DNA from: Streptomyces sp. AW19M42
Lineage (GTDB): Bacteria > Actinomycetota > Actinomycetes > Streptomycetales > Streptomycetaceae
DNA: 64,000 nt
NCBI GenBank assembly: GCA_000470535.1
Contig: CBRG010000109.1
Coordinates: 1 to 64,000 of the forward strand
Direction: 5' to 3'
A model generated the notes under the pieces. It ran no database searches, was not told where the DNA came from, and saw only the letters and a list, made by a program, of their open reading frames with translations. Within the stretch, counting starts at the first letter, position 1. Each line of letters starts with the position of its first letter. The translations under genes were made by a program, and so were the position numbers. Below, piece by piece: positions 17,035-25,967 of the stretch.

Positions 17035-18407
17035 GGGCCCGCCTGCCCTGGGCGCCCTCCACCGGCCGGACCGGCGGCGCCCTGACCGACACGGCCCGCC
17101 GGATCATCCGCCTGAACTACGGCTTCCAGCTGCTGTTCAACCTGCTGTGGTGGATGCCGGTGTTCTACGCCTACCAGAAGGCGGCCGGGCTCTCGGACGG
17201 GCAGATCTTCGGCATCCAGAGCATCTACTACGTGGCGTTCTGCCTGTTCGAGATCCCGACCGGGCTCATCGCCGACCGGATCGGCACCCGCAACTGCCTG
17301 CGGGCCGGGGCCGTCGTGATGACGGCGGCGAACCTGGCACCGGTGTTCAGCGCCTCGTACACCGGATTCCTGCTCCACTTCCTCGCGATCGCCGCGGGCC
17401 GCTCGCTCACCTCGGGAGCGGCGAGCGCCTATCTGTACGACGGGCTGCGGGCGGAGAAGTGCGACGAGCACTACCTGAAGGCGGAGGGCACGGCGCGGGC
17501 CCTGGGGCTGGCGGCCAAGGTCGTGTGCTGGCCGCTGGTCGGGCCGCTGATGACCCTCGCCCACACGGCCCCGTACGTGCTGAGCGCCGCCAGCGCGGCG
17601 GGCTCCCTGGCCTGTGCGGTGGCCCTGCCCCGGCTGACCGTCCCGGGGGACGCGGCCGGGGCCGGGAAGGCCGGCGGACGGGCGGGGGGCGGGCGCCGGG
17701 GCGGGGCGTTCCTGCGCGACGCGGGCTCCGCGCTGCGCTGCGTCGCCTCCTCGCCGTGGCTCGCCCTGGTGATGGTGCAGGGCGTGGCGGTGTTCACGCT
17801 CTCGCGGATCTGCCAGGTCAACCTCTTCCAGCCCATCCTGCTGGACCACGGCATCGGTGAGTCCTCGCACGGCGGGGTGCTGGCCGCCATGACGGTGGCG
17901 GAGGCCGTGGCATCGGCCAGGCCCCAGTGGCTGAGCCGCCGGCTGACGCCGGTGGCCTGGGTATCGATCCTGAGCCTGGCGCTCGCGGGCACCCTGGCCG
18001 GGCTCACCCTGGGCGGGCCCTGGGCGGTGGTCGTCCTGCTCTGCCTGTTCGCCGCCGCCACCGGCTTCGCCTACCCGGTCCAGCGCAAGCTGGTGAACGA
18101 CGCCGTGCCCGCCCACGCACCAAGGGCCACCCTGCTCTCGGTGGAGAGCATCGTGGACCGCGCGGTGTGCGCACTGGCAGCGGTGGCCGCGGGCGCGTAC
18201 CTGTCCGCCGGGCGCCTGGACGCCCTGCTCTGGCACAGCGCCCTGGCGACCGCGGTGCTGCTCGGGGTCTTCCAACTGGTGCTGCGCAGCGGGGTGGTGA
18301 AGCGTCCCTCCGACCGGACGGCCCCGGGCGTACGGCTGGATGCCGTCGCCGACGGTGCGGGCCGTCCGGCCGGAGGGGGGCGCCGGCAGGCGGACACACC
18401 TTCCTAG
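17031..18407 (+). CDS. MFS transporter, probable product exporter
   Basis: 458 aa from GTG 17031, which overlaps the dikinase stop (GTGA), so the third gene is translationally coupled. The fold shows about 12 hydrophobic segments in two halves with a basic Gly-rich cytoplasmic loop near 205-225. The motif A-like loop is LIADRIGTRNCLRAG between helices 2 and 3. The C-terminal 35 residues are hydrophilic and probably disordered. It is placed to export the product of the ATP-grasp and dikinase enzymes, or to confer self-resistance. Substrate unknown. Confidence 0.85.
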   Translation: MRARLPWAPSTGRTGGALTDTARRIIRLNYGFQLLFNLLWWMPVFYAYQKAAGLSDGQIFGIQSIYYVAFCLFEIPTGLIADRIGTRNCLRAGAVVMTAANLAPVFSASYTGFLLHFLAIAAGRSLTSGAASAYLYDGLRAEKCDEHYLKAEGTARALGLAAKVVCWPLVGPLMTLAHTAPYVLSAASAAGSLACAVALPRLTVPGDAAGAGKAGGRAGGGRRGGAFLRDAGSALRCVASSPWLALVMVQGVAVFTLSRICQVNLFQPILLDHGIGESSHGGVLAAMTVAEAVASARPQWLSRRLTPVAWVSILSLALAGTLAGLTLGGPWAVVVLLCLFAAATGFAYPVQRKLVNDAVPAHAPRATLLSVESIVDRAVCALAAVAAGAYLSAGRLDALLWHSALATAVLLGVFQLVLRSGVVKRPSDRTAPGVRLDAVADGAGRPAGGGRRQADTPS

Positions 18408-18431
18408 GAAGGCGCGCGTCGCCGGCGGGCG

Positions 18432-19067
18432 TCAGCCGGGCAGGTGGGCGAGCAGCTCGATCAGCGGGACCGGCAGGAAGGCGGGCCGGGCGGGCTGTCC
18501 GATCCGGTACGCCACGTAGCCGAGCGAGGCGGCGGTGTCGGTCTCCTCGGCCGTCTCGGCCTGGTAGACGAGACGGCAGCCACCGGACGCGTCCCGGGCG
18601 CGTTCCCAGAGTGCGGGCGCCGGCTTGCGCTCGGCCTCGGTGCGCGGGGTCAGGATCCGGTCACCGAAGTCGTCCCAGGCGAAGGGCGTGCTGCCCGTCC
18701 AGGTGCTGTCGACCTCCTTCTTGAGCACGGCCGCGCGCGCGGCGTCGGTCGTGCCCCAGGAGGACGGCACGTTGGTGATCAGCCCGACCTTGATGTGGCG
18801 TTTGCGCAGTGCGGCCAGGTGGGCGGCCGCGTCCTGCCGGTAGCCCGTGGTGTCGTCTTCGGCCGTGTGGACCAGGGTCTCGCCCAGGTCGAAGTACACG
18901 ACGACACAGCCGCGTTCGGTGCCGGTCCGAGGAGCGACGGGCGTTTCCGTGGACCCGGCGGTCACCGGTAGGGCCGCACTCGCCGTCGTGACCAGCGCGG
19001 TCGACGCCACGGCGGCACCCAGTGCGAGGCTCAGACGGACGAGGCCCCGGGAGGCGGTTCTTCTCAT
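18432..19067 (-). CDS. Secreted HAD-like hydrolase
   Basis: 211 aa. A Sec or Tat-like signal peptide is visible (MRRTASRGLVRLS, then a hydrophobic stretch to about A32). The mature part begins a HAD core: VVVYFDLGETLVH, with D60 as nucleophile and T64 in a DxGxT motif, then GLITNVPSS as motif II. KPAPALWERA supplies the motif III lysine. The usual terminal acidic pair appears as ETAEETD. Extracytoplasmic HAD proteins are uncommon; a phosphatase role is plausible. Monocistronic, with a palindromic site just upstream. Confidence 0.75.
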   Translation of the reverse strand: MRRTASRGLVRLSLALGAAVASTALVTTASAALPVTAGSTETPVAPRTGTERGCVVVYFDLGETLVHTAEDDTTGYRQDAAAHLAALRKRHIKVGLITNVPSSWGTTDAARAAVLKKEVDSTWTGSTPFAWDDFGDRILTPRTEAERKPAPALWERARDASGGCRLVYQAETAEETDTAASLGYVAYRIGQPARPAFLPVPLIELLAHLPG

Positions 19068-19089
19068 GGCGTCGGCGCCCTTCTCCTTG

Positions 19090-19108
19090 ACGCATCACAG
19101 CGATGCGT
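19090..19108. promoter_or_regulatory. 19-bp palindrome upstream of the HAD gene, candidate operator
   Basis: ACGCATC (19090-19096) and GATGCGT (19102-19108) are perfect 7-bp arms with a 5-nt spacer. The site lies 23 bp upstream of the HAD start and next to an A/T-rich promoter-like stretch at 19108-19140. The size and geometry suit a dimeric repressor. Confidence 0.5.
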
Positions 19109-19244
19109 AAATGTTCAGTACATGACACATGACGCCACACTTTTTCGTTCGGGGCACGCACATTCCGGGAAGATCTTTCCCGTGTCCTCCAATCCGGTCG
19201 TCCGACGGCTGACTTGCACGTGGACCGGTCCGCGCCCGGACGGC

Positions 19245-19400
19245 TCAGGCGTCCGGGCGTCGCCCGGCGAGCCAGGCGACGATCTCGGGGTCTCGGTGGT
19301 CGAAGAACAGTGAGGCGCCGGTCGAGCGTGGCGATCCGCGCCAGCTGCTCGTCGGTGAGCCGGAGGTCGAAGACGTCGAGGGTGGGCATCCGGATCGAGG
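19245..19400 (-). pseudogene. C-terminal remnant of an aldo/keto reductase
   Basis: Minus-strand reading gives LDVFDLRLTDEQLARIATLDR. After a one-base shift near 19317 it continues GASLFFDHRDPEIVAWLAG and ends at TGA 19245. This is the characteristic C-terminus of AKR5-type reductases split over two frames. Nothing of the barrel remains upstream. It is a relic, distinct from the intact aldo/keto reductases at 21154 and 39348. Confidence 0.75.
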
Positions 19401-19420
19401 ACGCCCACCACGACGAGGAC

Positions 19421-20161
19421 CGAGGCTGACCGCTCAGCGACGCGGCCCGGCAGCGGGCGCCGGTGGGCCTGTTACGGGCGCGGGAACAGCCGGGTCGGGC
19501 ACCTGGTTCAGGGCGTGCGGTGCGTGAGCTGAGCGGGCGACAGCGGCTGGGCCCGCCGGGCTGCAGGTGGCCGGTCCGCGGGTGCGGTGCCTTCACGCGC
19601 TTCGATTACGTAGCTGATGGCCCGTAGGGCGAGCTGGTTTCCAGCCTGTCCGACGCTTCCCGCTGTCTGCGCGGCTCCATCGCCCCTGCCCCCCTTGTGT
19701 TCCCGTGCGGCCCGTCGCCGCAACCCGATTACGACAAGGGGCCATGGCGATCCATTCCCCCGGCCATCGGCCGCTGACGGGCGGGAGTTCGCCCACGGCA
19801 GACGCCGCTCTCGGCAAAGGGGTACGCACCTCGGAATGCCGCATGCCAACGTACGGGGGTCGGGCAGAACCACAGGTCAACGAAGGGATCGTCCAACCGT
19901 GAACTCCTTCGCCGCCCTCCTTCCCGCCCTCGCCCGCCCAGCCGCACGGCCGGAGCAGGACGACGAGGGGTCGCAGCCATGGAGTCGTGGCTCGGCCAAG
20001 ACCACGGTCAATAAAGTCCCTGAGAAGTCCCTGGTCCTACCCGACAGACCCGTTTCCCTCGCTGCACAGCAGGTCAGAGCCCTAGCCGCCCTTCGCCGCC
20101 TGATACAGATCAATGACAGGGGGCGGCGGGGGCCCGGCGCCGGCTGACGCCGGAGCCGCTT
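19421..20161. other. Gene-poor stretch, no supportable gene
   Basis: About 740 bp between the aldo/keto reductase remnant and the LLM oxidoreductase stop. Frames of up to 176 codons exist on both strands but are Arg/Pro/Ala-rich, lack ribosome sites and match no family I know. A minus-strand frame ending at 19508 has a slightly protein-like end (NQLALRAISYVIEAREG) and might be another relic. GTCCCTG occurs twice 11 bp apart (20016, 20027). Confidence 0.4.
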
Positions 20162-21127
20162 TCACAGTTTTCGCAGCGCGGGCAGCAGCTTCTGCTGCGC
20201 CCACCCGAGATACGGCTCCTGGTGGTCGCCGCCGACCTGGATGAGCGCGACCTCGGTGAACCCGGCATCGACGTAGGGCCGAACCGCGTCGACGACCGCC
20301 CCGACGTCGTCGCCGCACGGGATGGACTCCGCGACGTCCTCGGGCCGTACGAACTGGGTGGCGCCCGCGAATCCCGCCGGGCCCGGCAGTTCCGAGTTGA
20401 CGGGCCAGCCGCCGCCGAACCAGCGGAACTGGTCGTGGGCGCGGGCGATCGCCGCGTCGCGGTCGGTGTCGTAGCAGATCGGCAGCTGCCCCACCTTGGG
20501 TTTGCCGCCACCACCGTGACGTTCGAACGCGGAGATCAGCTCCTGCCTGGGCTCGGTCGCGATCAGCAGGTCCGCGTGGTGCCCGGCGACTTCGCAGGAG
20601 CGGTCACCGGACACGGCGACGCCGATGGGCGGGGGCGAATCGGGAAGGTCCCAGATCTTGGCGTGTTCCACGTCGAAATGTGTGCCGTGGTGGGTCAGGG
20701 TCTCCCCGGAAAGAAGGGCACGGATGATTCCCACGGCCTCTTCCAGCATCTCCAGGCGGACCTGGGCGGCGGGCCAGCCGCCGCCCACGACGTGTTCGTT
20801 GAGGTTCTCCCCCGAGCCCAGTCCGAGACGGAAGCGTCCCTGCGAGAGGAGTTGCATCGTGGCGGCCTTCTGTGCGACGACCGCCGGATGATAGCGACGG
20901 GTCGGGCACGTCACATAGGTCATCAGCGGGATGCGCTCAGTGGCCTGAGCGGCGGCGCCGAGCACGCTCCAGGCGTATGAGGCGTGCCCCTGGGCTTCCA
21001 GCCAGGGGAAGTAGTGGTCCGACGTGACGGAGAAATCGAAACCGGCACGCTCCGCTCCGACCACATGCCCGACGAGCTCTCGCGGACCGGCCTGCTCGGT
21101 CATCATCGTGTAGCCGATGTCCACCAT
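20162..21127 (-). CDS. F420-dependent LLM-class oxidoreductase
   Basis: 321 aa luciferase-like barrel. Hallmarks are TSDHYFPW near residue 35, the LMTYVTCPTRRYHPAVVAQKAAT segment, and RFRLGLGSGENLNEHVVG. These closely fit the F420-dependent glucose-6-phosphate dehydrogenase-like subfamily. It would use reduced or oxidised F420 in hydride transfer; the real substrate is not evident. The ATG at 21127 lies 26 bp after the aldo/keto reductase stop, so the two form an operon with redox roles. Confidence 0.88.
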   Translation of the reverse strand: MVDIGYTMMTEQAGPRELVGHVVGAERAGFDFSVTSDHYFPWLEAQGHASYAWSVLGAAAQATERIPLMTYVTCPTRRYHPAVVAQKAATMQLLSQGRFRLGLGSGENLNEHVVGGGWPAAQVRLEMLEEAVGIIRALLSGETLTHHGTHFDVEHAKIWDLPDSPPPIGVAVSGDRSCEVAGHHADLLIATEPRQELISAFERHGGGGKPKVGQLPICYDTDRDAAIARAHDQFRWFGGGWPVNSELPGPAGFAGATQFVRPEDVAESIPCGDDVGAVVDAVRPYVDAGFTEVALIQVGGDHQEPYLGWAQQKLLPALRKL

Positions 21128-21153
21128 GTCGTCCCTCCAGGGTCTCGGTGAGT

Positions 21154-21981
21154 TCAGCCGTTGAAGCGGTCCGGGTCGAACCCGGTCCGCTCGTCACGGT
21201 TCAGCGCGGAGATCTCGCCGATGTCGCCCTCGCTGAGGTCGAAGTCGAAGAGGGCGAAGTTCTCCTCGACGCGCTTGCGCGTCACCGACTTGGGAAAGAC
21301 GATGTCCCCGCGTTGGATGTGCCAGCGCAGGGTCACCTGGGCAGGCGTCCTGCCCACCCGGTCCGCGATGCGGTTGATGGTCGGGTCGTCCAGCACCTTG
21401 CCCTGCGCGATGGGCGACCAGGCCTCTGTGGCGATTTCGTGCTCCGCGCCGAACGCCCTGACGTCGTCCTGCGTGAGGTAGGGGTGCACCTCGATCTGGT
21501 TGACCGCGGGCACCACCTCGCTGCTCTCCAGCAGCCGGCGCAGGTGGTGGGGCTGGAAGTTGGAGACGCCGATGGCCTTGGTCCGGCCGGAACGGTAGAT
21601 CTCCTCCAGGGCCTTCCAGGTCTCCACGAAGTCGCCCCTGCCGGGCAGCGGCCAGTGGATGAGAAAGAGGTCCAGGTGGTCGAGACCGAGCTCCTCCATG
21701 GTGCGTTCGAACGCCCTGAGGGCGTCGTCGTGCCCATGGGCGTCGTTGTTGAGCTTGCTGGTCACGAACACGTCGGCACGGTCCAGACCGGACTCCAGGA
21801 CCGCCTGGCCGACCTCCTTCTCGTTGCCGTACATCTGCGCCGTGTCGATGTGCCGGTAGCCGGTCTCCAGCGCGGCCAGTGTCGCCTCCCGGGTGTCGTC
21901 GGGCGGGATCTGGAAGGTGCCGAAGCCAAGTTGGGGGATCTGCACCGCGTTGTTGAGGGTGATGGCCGGTACTGAGGTCAC
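21154..21981 (-). CDS. Aldo/keto reductase (AKR5-like)
   Basis: 275 aa from GTG 21981, preceded by GGGAGGAA. Catalytic tetrad positions are visible: D in GYRHIDTAQMYGNE, Y in the same block, K in VTSKLNND and H in LFLIHWPLPG. The NADPH-binding end has FPKSVTRKRVEENF. It probably reduces a small dicarbonyl or aldehyde. First gene of a two-gene operon with the F420-linked enzyme. Confidence 0.92.
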   Translation of the reverse strand: MTSVPAITLNNAVQIPQLGFGTFQIPPDDTREATLAALETGYRHIDTAQMYGNEKEVGQAVLESGLDRADVFVTSKLNNDAHGHDDALRAFERTMEELGLDHLDLFLIHWPLPGRGDFVETWKALEEIYRSGRTKAIGVSNFQPHHLRRLLESSEVVPAVNQIEVHPYLTQDDVRAFGAEHEIATEAWSPIAQGKVLDDPTINRIADRVGRTPAQVTLRWHIQRGDIVFPKSVTRKRVEENFALFDFDLSEGDIGEISALNRDERTGFDPDRFNG

Positions 21982-22053
21982 AGTCGTTCCTCCCTGACGG
22001 GGCTCTCCGTGTGATGTTCCGGGTTTTCCCGACAGCCTTGGCCGGGGGACGTC

Positions 22054-22257
22054 TCAGCCGCCGGACCGCAGGTCGGGGGCGTCCGGATGGTGGGACCTGC
22101 GAGGCTTGACGGAGGTGTCGCTCTTCTCGTCCGCCGTACCGGCGGGCTTGTCGGCCGGTCCGCCGGAGGGCTTGTCGGAGCCCGTGTCGCGAGACCCCAT
22201 CGCCCCACGCTCCTCCTGCGGCTCTTCGTGGACCTCGGCACCCGTCCCGTCCGACAT
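22054..22257 (-). CDS. Small hydrophilic protein of unknown function
   Basis: 67 aa from ATG 22257 (GGGAAG upstream); an in-frame ATG at 22281 is the alternative. The N-terminus is acidic (EVHEEPQEE), the middle is rich in Gly, Pro, Ser and Lys, and the end is basic with a His pair (RRSHHPD). It looks intrinsically disordered. It sits upstream of the aldo/keto reductase on the same strand with a 72-bp gap. I do not recognise it; real coding status is moderately likely. Confidence 0.45.
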   Translation of the reverse strand: MSDGTGAEVHEEPQEERGAMGSRDTGSDKPSGGPADKPAGTADEKSDTSVKPRRSHHPDAPDLRSGG

Positions 22258-22785
22258 CGCAACCCACTTCCCTGCTCGCATCGCACATCCGCGGAGATTC
22301 GCGGGTGGCAGGCATCCTGCTGGCTGGAGCGTCGCCCCCTAGCCGAGAGCGCGGCACAGGGGCCCCTGTCAGACCATCCTTCACCCTCTTGTACCCGCCC
22401 CGCATCCGGAGCACGGCCTGTCGGACGGCACATCACTGTTCGTAGTGACGGCACGGCGCTCGGATTTCCACGAGGGCCATCCCGGACGCGGCCGCGGTCG
22501 TGACGTACATGAGCCGTCCGCACCTGACGCGCAGTGCCGGCACACCGTCGGCCTCGTCGGTGCGCGGGCGGAGCGCCTCGGTCCGGGCGGAGCGGACGGC
22601 GTCCCCGCGTCCGAACGGATCGGAACCTTTACGCAGGTCGGGCACCTGCCGCCGAAGAGCGCGGTCTGTCAATGTTTGGCACCATCCAGTCAGGGCTAGG
22701 CGCGTACTCGCGAGACGCCCATCGCATGCGTGATCCAACCAACGTCGCGCACCTGACAACGCAGCAGCAGCAGGAGGACAGCCCG
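22258..22785. other. Intergenic region carrying the catalase promoter
   Basis: 528 bp with no supportable gene; frames on the plus strand merely extend the catalase frame upstream. The stretch 22625-22780 is less G/C-rich and should contain the catalase promoter. I could not match a redox-regulator site with confidence. Confidence 0.4.
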
Positions 22786-24309
22786 ATGACCGACACCTCA
22801 CGCGAGGCGACCACCACGGACTCCGGCGCTCCGGTGGAGAGCGACGAACACTCGCTCACCGTCGGCCCCGGCGGACCGGTCCTGTTGCAGGACGCCTACC
22901 TGATCGAGCAGATGGCGCAGTTCAACCGGGAGCGGATTCCCGAGCGCCAGCCCCACGCCAAGGGGAGCGGTGCCTTCGGGAACTTCGAGGTGACCAACGA
23001 TGTCAGCGCCTACACCAAGGCCGCCGTCTTCCAGCCCGGCACCAGGACTGACCTCGTCGCCCGGTTCTCGACCGTCGCCGGCGAGCGTGGCAGCCCGGAC
23101 ACCTGGCGGGACCCGCGCGGCTTCGCGGTGAAGTTCTACACCAGCGAGGGCAACTACGACATGGTGGGCAACGACACCCCCGTGTTCTTCATCAAGGACC
23201 CGATGAAGTTCCAGCACTTCATCCGGTCCCAGAAGCGCCGCGCGGACAACAACCTGCGCGATCACGACATGCAGTGGGACTTCTGGACCCTCTCGCCCGA
23301 GTCGGCCCACCAGGTCGCATGGCTGATGGGCGACCGCGGCATCCCGCGTAGCTGGCGGCACATGAACGGCTACACCTCGCACACCTACATGTGGATCAAC
23401 GCGCAGGGCGAGCGCTTCTGGGTGAAGTACCACTTCAAGACCGACCAGGGCATCGAGTGCTTCACCCAGGACGAGGGCGACCAGATGGCCTCGGCCGACA
23501 CCGATTACCACACACGGGATCTCTTCGAACACATCCGTGACGGTGAGTGCCCGAGCTGGACGCTGCACGTGCAGGTCATGCCGTACGAGGACGCCGCTGG
23601 GTACCGCTTCAACCCGTTCGACCTGACCAAGGTGTGGCCGCACGGCGACTACCCGCTGATCGAGGTCGGCCGGATGACCCTGGACCGCAACCCCACCGAC
23701 AACCACGCCGAGATCGAGCAGGCGGCCTTCCAGCCGAACAACCTGGTCCCCGGCATCGGCCCGAGCCCGGACCGGATGCTGCTCGCGCGGCTGTTCTCGT
23801 ACGCGGACGCGCACCGCTACCGCATCGGAGCCAACTACCAGCAGCTGCCCGTCAACGCGCCTGTCGTTCCGGTGAACACGTACTCGAAGGACGGGGCGAT
23901 GGCGTACCGGAAGACCAGCGACCCCGTGTATGCCCCGAACTCCAAGGGCGGGCCCGCGGCCGACACCGCCCGGTACGGCTCCCCGCCGAGCTGGTACGCC
24001 GACGGGGAGATCACCCGAGCGGCCTATGTGGACCACGCGGAGGACGACGACTGGGGTCAGCCCGGCACCCTGGTGCGCGAGGTCATGGACGACGCGGCCC
24101 GCGACCGGCTGGTGGACAACGTCGTCGGCCATCTGCTCAACGGGGTCACCGAGCCCGTTCTGCGACGGGCTTTCGAGTACTGGTCGAACATCGACAAGTC
24201 GATCGGTGAACGCATCGAGCAGGGTGTTCACGCCAAGGCGAAAGAAAAGGACCCCAAGGCCGCGGAGCAGGGCAACCCCGCACGGCGGAACATGCAGGCA
24301 AAGGCCTGA
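22786..24309 (+). CDS. Monofunctional haem catalase
   Basis: 507 aa; the ATG at 22786 has AGGAGGA 7 nt upstream. It is a small-subunit (clade 3) haem catalase. The distal His is H57 in [10 protein letters not shown], and the distal Asn is N129 in MVGNDTPVF. The Ser/Thr/Arg pocket is [27 protein letters not shown]. The proximal tyrosine lies in [14 protein letters not shown]. It disproportionates hydrogen peroxide in the cytoplasm. It is a single-gene unit closed by the hairpin at 24378. Its neighbours (DJ-1-like, uracil glycosylase) fit a stress-defence stretch. Confidence 0.96.
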   Translation: MTDTSREATTTDSGAPVESDEHSLTVGPGGPVLLQDAYLIEQMAQFNRERIPERQPHAKGSGAFGNFEVTNDVSAYTKAAVFQPGTRTDLVARFSTVAGERGSPDTWRDPRGFAVKFYTSEGNYDMVGNDTPVFFIKDPMKFQHFIRSQKRRADNNLRDHDMQWDFWTLSPESAHQVAWLMGDRGIPRSWRHMNGYTSHTYMWINAQGERFWVKYHFKTDQGIECFTQDEGDQMASADTDYHTRDLFEHIRDGECPSWTLHVQVMPYEDAAGYRFNPFDLTKVWPHGDYPLIEVGRMTLDRNPTDNHAEIEQAAFQPNNLVPGIGPSPDRMLLARLFSYADAHRYRIGANYQQLPVNAPVVPVNTYSKDGAMAYRKTSDPVYAPNSKGGPAADTARYGSPPSWYADGEITRAAYVDHAEDDDWGQPGTLVREVMDDAARDRLVDNVVGHLLNGVTEPVLRRAFEYWSNIDKSIGERIEQGVHAKAKEKDPKAAEQGNPARRNMQAKA

Positions 24310-24377
24310 TCGTCGGGTAGCCGGGCTGCTGGGGGGGGCGGCCCGGTCCCGGCAGCCGCTGGCCCGGCGACGCCCGG

Positions 24378-24397
24378 CCACCGGGGCGCCCCGGTGG
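24378..24397. terminator. Bidirectional terminator between catalase and endonuclease-like gene
   Basis: A perfect 20-bp palindrome (CCACCGGGGC / GCCCCGGTGG) ends one base before the convergent gene's stop. As RNA it folds to an 8-bp stem with a 4-nt loop on either strand. Confidence 0.65.
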
Positions 24398-24398
24398 T

Positions 24399-25058
24399 CT
24401 ATGCGCGCGCCCGTAGGTCCGCGACGATGTCCTTGTCCAGGGCCGCGCGTACCAGCGCCGCCGCGAGGACCGCGGGACCGTGGTGGCCGGACGGGCGGGC
24501 CTGTTCCGCCAGTTCGGTCAGCTTCTCCGGTGAGGTCGGCAGCCCCAGCTTCTCCGCGCCCTGCAGTGCCTTCCTGTCGAGATATGGCGCCGTCTCGGGC
24601 CACACCGCCTGGGCCTCGCGCAGGAAGATGTCCGCACCGGCCGGACCCATGCCCGGTGTCCGGCGAAGCCCGCTCCGCAACGCGTCGAGATCACCGTCGG
24701 CCGACCGGCGAAGGCGCCGCAGGTCACCTCCGTACTCCTCAAGCAGCAGTTCAGCTCCATCGGCCAGCTGGGTAGCGGTCTTCTCGTCATAGCGCCGGTA
24801 GCCGCCCTCCCCGAGAGCGTCCACACGTCGCTGCCAGGTCGATTCGAGCATGTGACGGGGCGATCGCATGTCCTGCGCGAAGAGAGCCTGTGCGGCGGCC
24901 ACCGCGACGGAGCCCCTGATCCTGGCGCTCAGGAGGTGACTGAGCACCATCAGTTGGTACAGCGGCTGCGGAGTGTCACGCAACCGGATGCCCGACTCGT
25001 TGGCGAACGTCCGGCCGTGCTCGGTGAGCAGCGCCGCCATGATTCTTCGGTCGTTCAC
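24399..25058 (-). CDS. HhH-GPD-like endonuclease-family protein
   Basis: 219 aa from GTG 25058, with GGAGGAG 10 nt upstream. It is all-helical, with YQLMVLSHLLSARIRGSVAVAAAQALF in the position of the endonuclease III N-terminal helices. A helix-hairpin-helix segment reads LRRTPGMGPAGADIFLREAQ. The catalytic Lys/Asp pair of true endonuclease III and its C-terminal Fe-S cysteines are not visible. It may therefore be a non-lyase or inactive relative. DNA repair role is inferred. Confidence 0.7.
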   Translation of the reverse strand: MNDRRIMAALLTEHGRTFANESGIRLRDTPQPLYQLMVLSHLLSARIRGSVAVAAAQALFAQDMRSPRHMLESTWQRRVDALGEGGYRRYDEKTATQLADGAELLLEEYGGDLRRLRRSADGDLDALRSGLRRTPGMGPAGADIFLREAQAVWPETAPYLDRKALQGAEKLGLPTSPEKLTELAEQARPSGHHGPAVLAAALVRAALDKDIVADLRARA

Positions 25059-25090
25059 AACCGGTCATCTCCTCCGGGACGGGTGATCGG

Positions 25091-25242
25091 TCACCCGCGA
25101 CGGCGCGCCCGGACCGGATGCACGAACCAGCAGAGGACGAACCAGGTGACCATGGTTGCGCCACGTCAGCCCACTTACGGTCGGCGCGCTCCTCCAGAGT
25201 CTCGTCGCGCCCGTGGCCGTCCTCGTCGCCCAGCGCGTCGGG
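25091..25242 (-). pseudogene. Internally deleted DUF6328 membrane-protein remnant
   Basis: Two pieces of one family are joined out of frame. The first, from 25242 downward, reads GRDETLEERADRKWADV and matches the hydrophilic N-terminus of DUF6328 proteins. An in-frame TAG (25245-25243) precedes it and it lacks a start codon. The second, 25153-25091, reads MVTWFVLCWFVHPVRARRRG followed by TGA, like the last membrane helix of that family. About 100 residues containing the other helices are missing. Confidence 0.5.
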
Positions 25243-25528
25243 CTACCGACGACGGCAGAGGCAGAGAGGAACGGGTTCCCTCTGGTCTCAACCTAAACCT
25301 CATCCACCGAGTGGACACCTCGGCAGATGGAGGCCGGAACGGGCGGTTACAGAACATTCACCCGCAGCGGCGGATGCCTCGGACGGAGTGGGCAACCCGG
25401 ACAGTCACCCCCGGGTGGTCGCGCTCACGTCGCGGAGACCACGTTTCGGAAGTGGACTGAGGGAAAACCGAGTCCGAGTCCGAAGAAGAGACGCCGAGGA
25501 CGAGACACCGAGAAGCGAGGAGAGTTCC

Positions 25529-25855
25529 GTGCCCGCAGGATCCAGCCCGAAGCGCGAGCGTCAGTACGAGCACGTGAAGGAGAGCGCCGAGAAGCGCGGT
25601 ACGTCCGAGAAGCGGGCGAAGGAGATCGCGGCCCGCACCGTCAACAAGGAGCGCGCGCGGTCCGGCGAGGCGGAGACGGCGAGCAAGTCGTCGACGCGTG
25701 ACCCGAAGTCCGCCTCCCAGCGTGGTGGCCAGCGCTCCCACAGCGGCGCCCAGGGACGCACCAGGGACCAGCTCTACGAAGACGCCAAAAGGAAGAACAT
25801 CGAAGGCCGCTCGAAGATGAACAAGGAACAACTGCTCAAGGCCGTCGGCCGCTGA
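25529..25855 (+). CDS. Small basic Rho_N-like protein (often annotated plasmid stabilization)
   Basis: 108 aa from GTG 25529, with GAGGAG upstream. The highly charged N-terminus (SPKRERQYEHVKESAEKRG) is followed by TSEKRAKEIAARTVNKERA, a Ser/Arg-rich linker and a C-terminal Rho_N-like module (TRDQLYEDAKRKNIEGRSKM). That small helical domain binds nucleic acid in transcription terminator Rho. Homologues are common in streptomycetes. Nucleic-acid binding is a fair inference; the plasmid-stability label is only traditional. Confidence 0.75.
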   Translation: MPAGSSPKRERQYEHVKESAEKRGTSEKRAKEIAARTVNKERARSGEAETASKSSTRDPKSASQRGGQRSHSGAQGRTRDQLYEDAKRKNIEGRSKMNKEQLLKAVGR

Positions 25856-25868
25856 GCCGCTGGAGCAC

Positions 25869-25890
25869 CACACGGGAGTGTCTCCGTGTG
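25869..25890. terminator. Hairpin after the Rho_N-like gene
   Basis: CACACGG (25869-25875) pairs with CCGTGTG (25884-25890), plus two inner pairs and one bulged G. It lies 14 bp after the stop codon. A weak intrinsic terminator is likely. Confidence 0.5.
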
Positions 25891-25967
25891 CAGGCAGGTC
25901 CCACCCGTGATGTGAGGGCCGCGGTCGCGCACGCCGCGAGCCGCTCCCCGGGAAAGAGGTAGAGACG

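Noticed and set aside
19508-19873. Possible minus-strand gene of 121 codons in the gene-poor region
   Set aside because: Only its last 40 residues look protein-like; there is no Shine-Dalgarno and the rest is low-complexity. It might be a relic but cannot be supported.
20012-20040. GTCCCTG direct repeats as an integration attachment site
   Set aside because: Two 7-bp copies 11 bp apart without a tRNA gene, integrase or second distant copy are not evidence for an att site.
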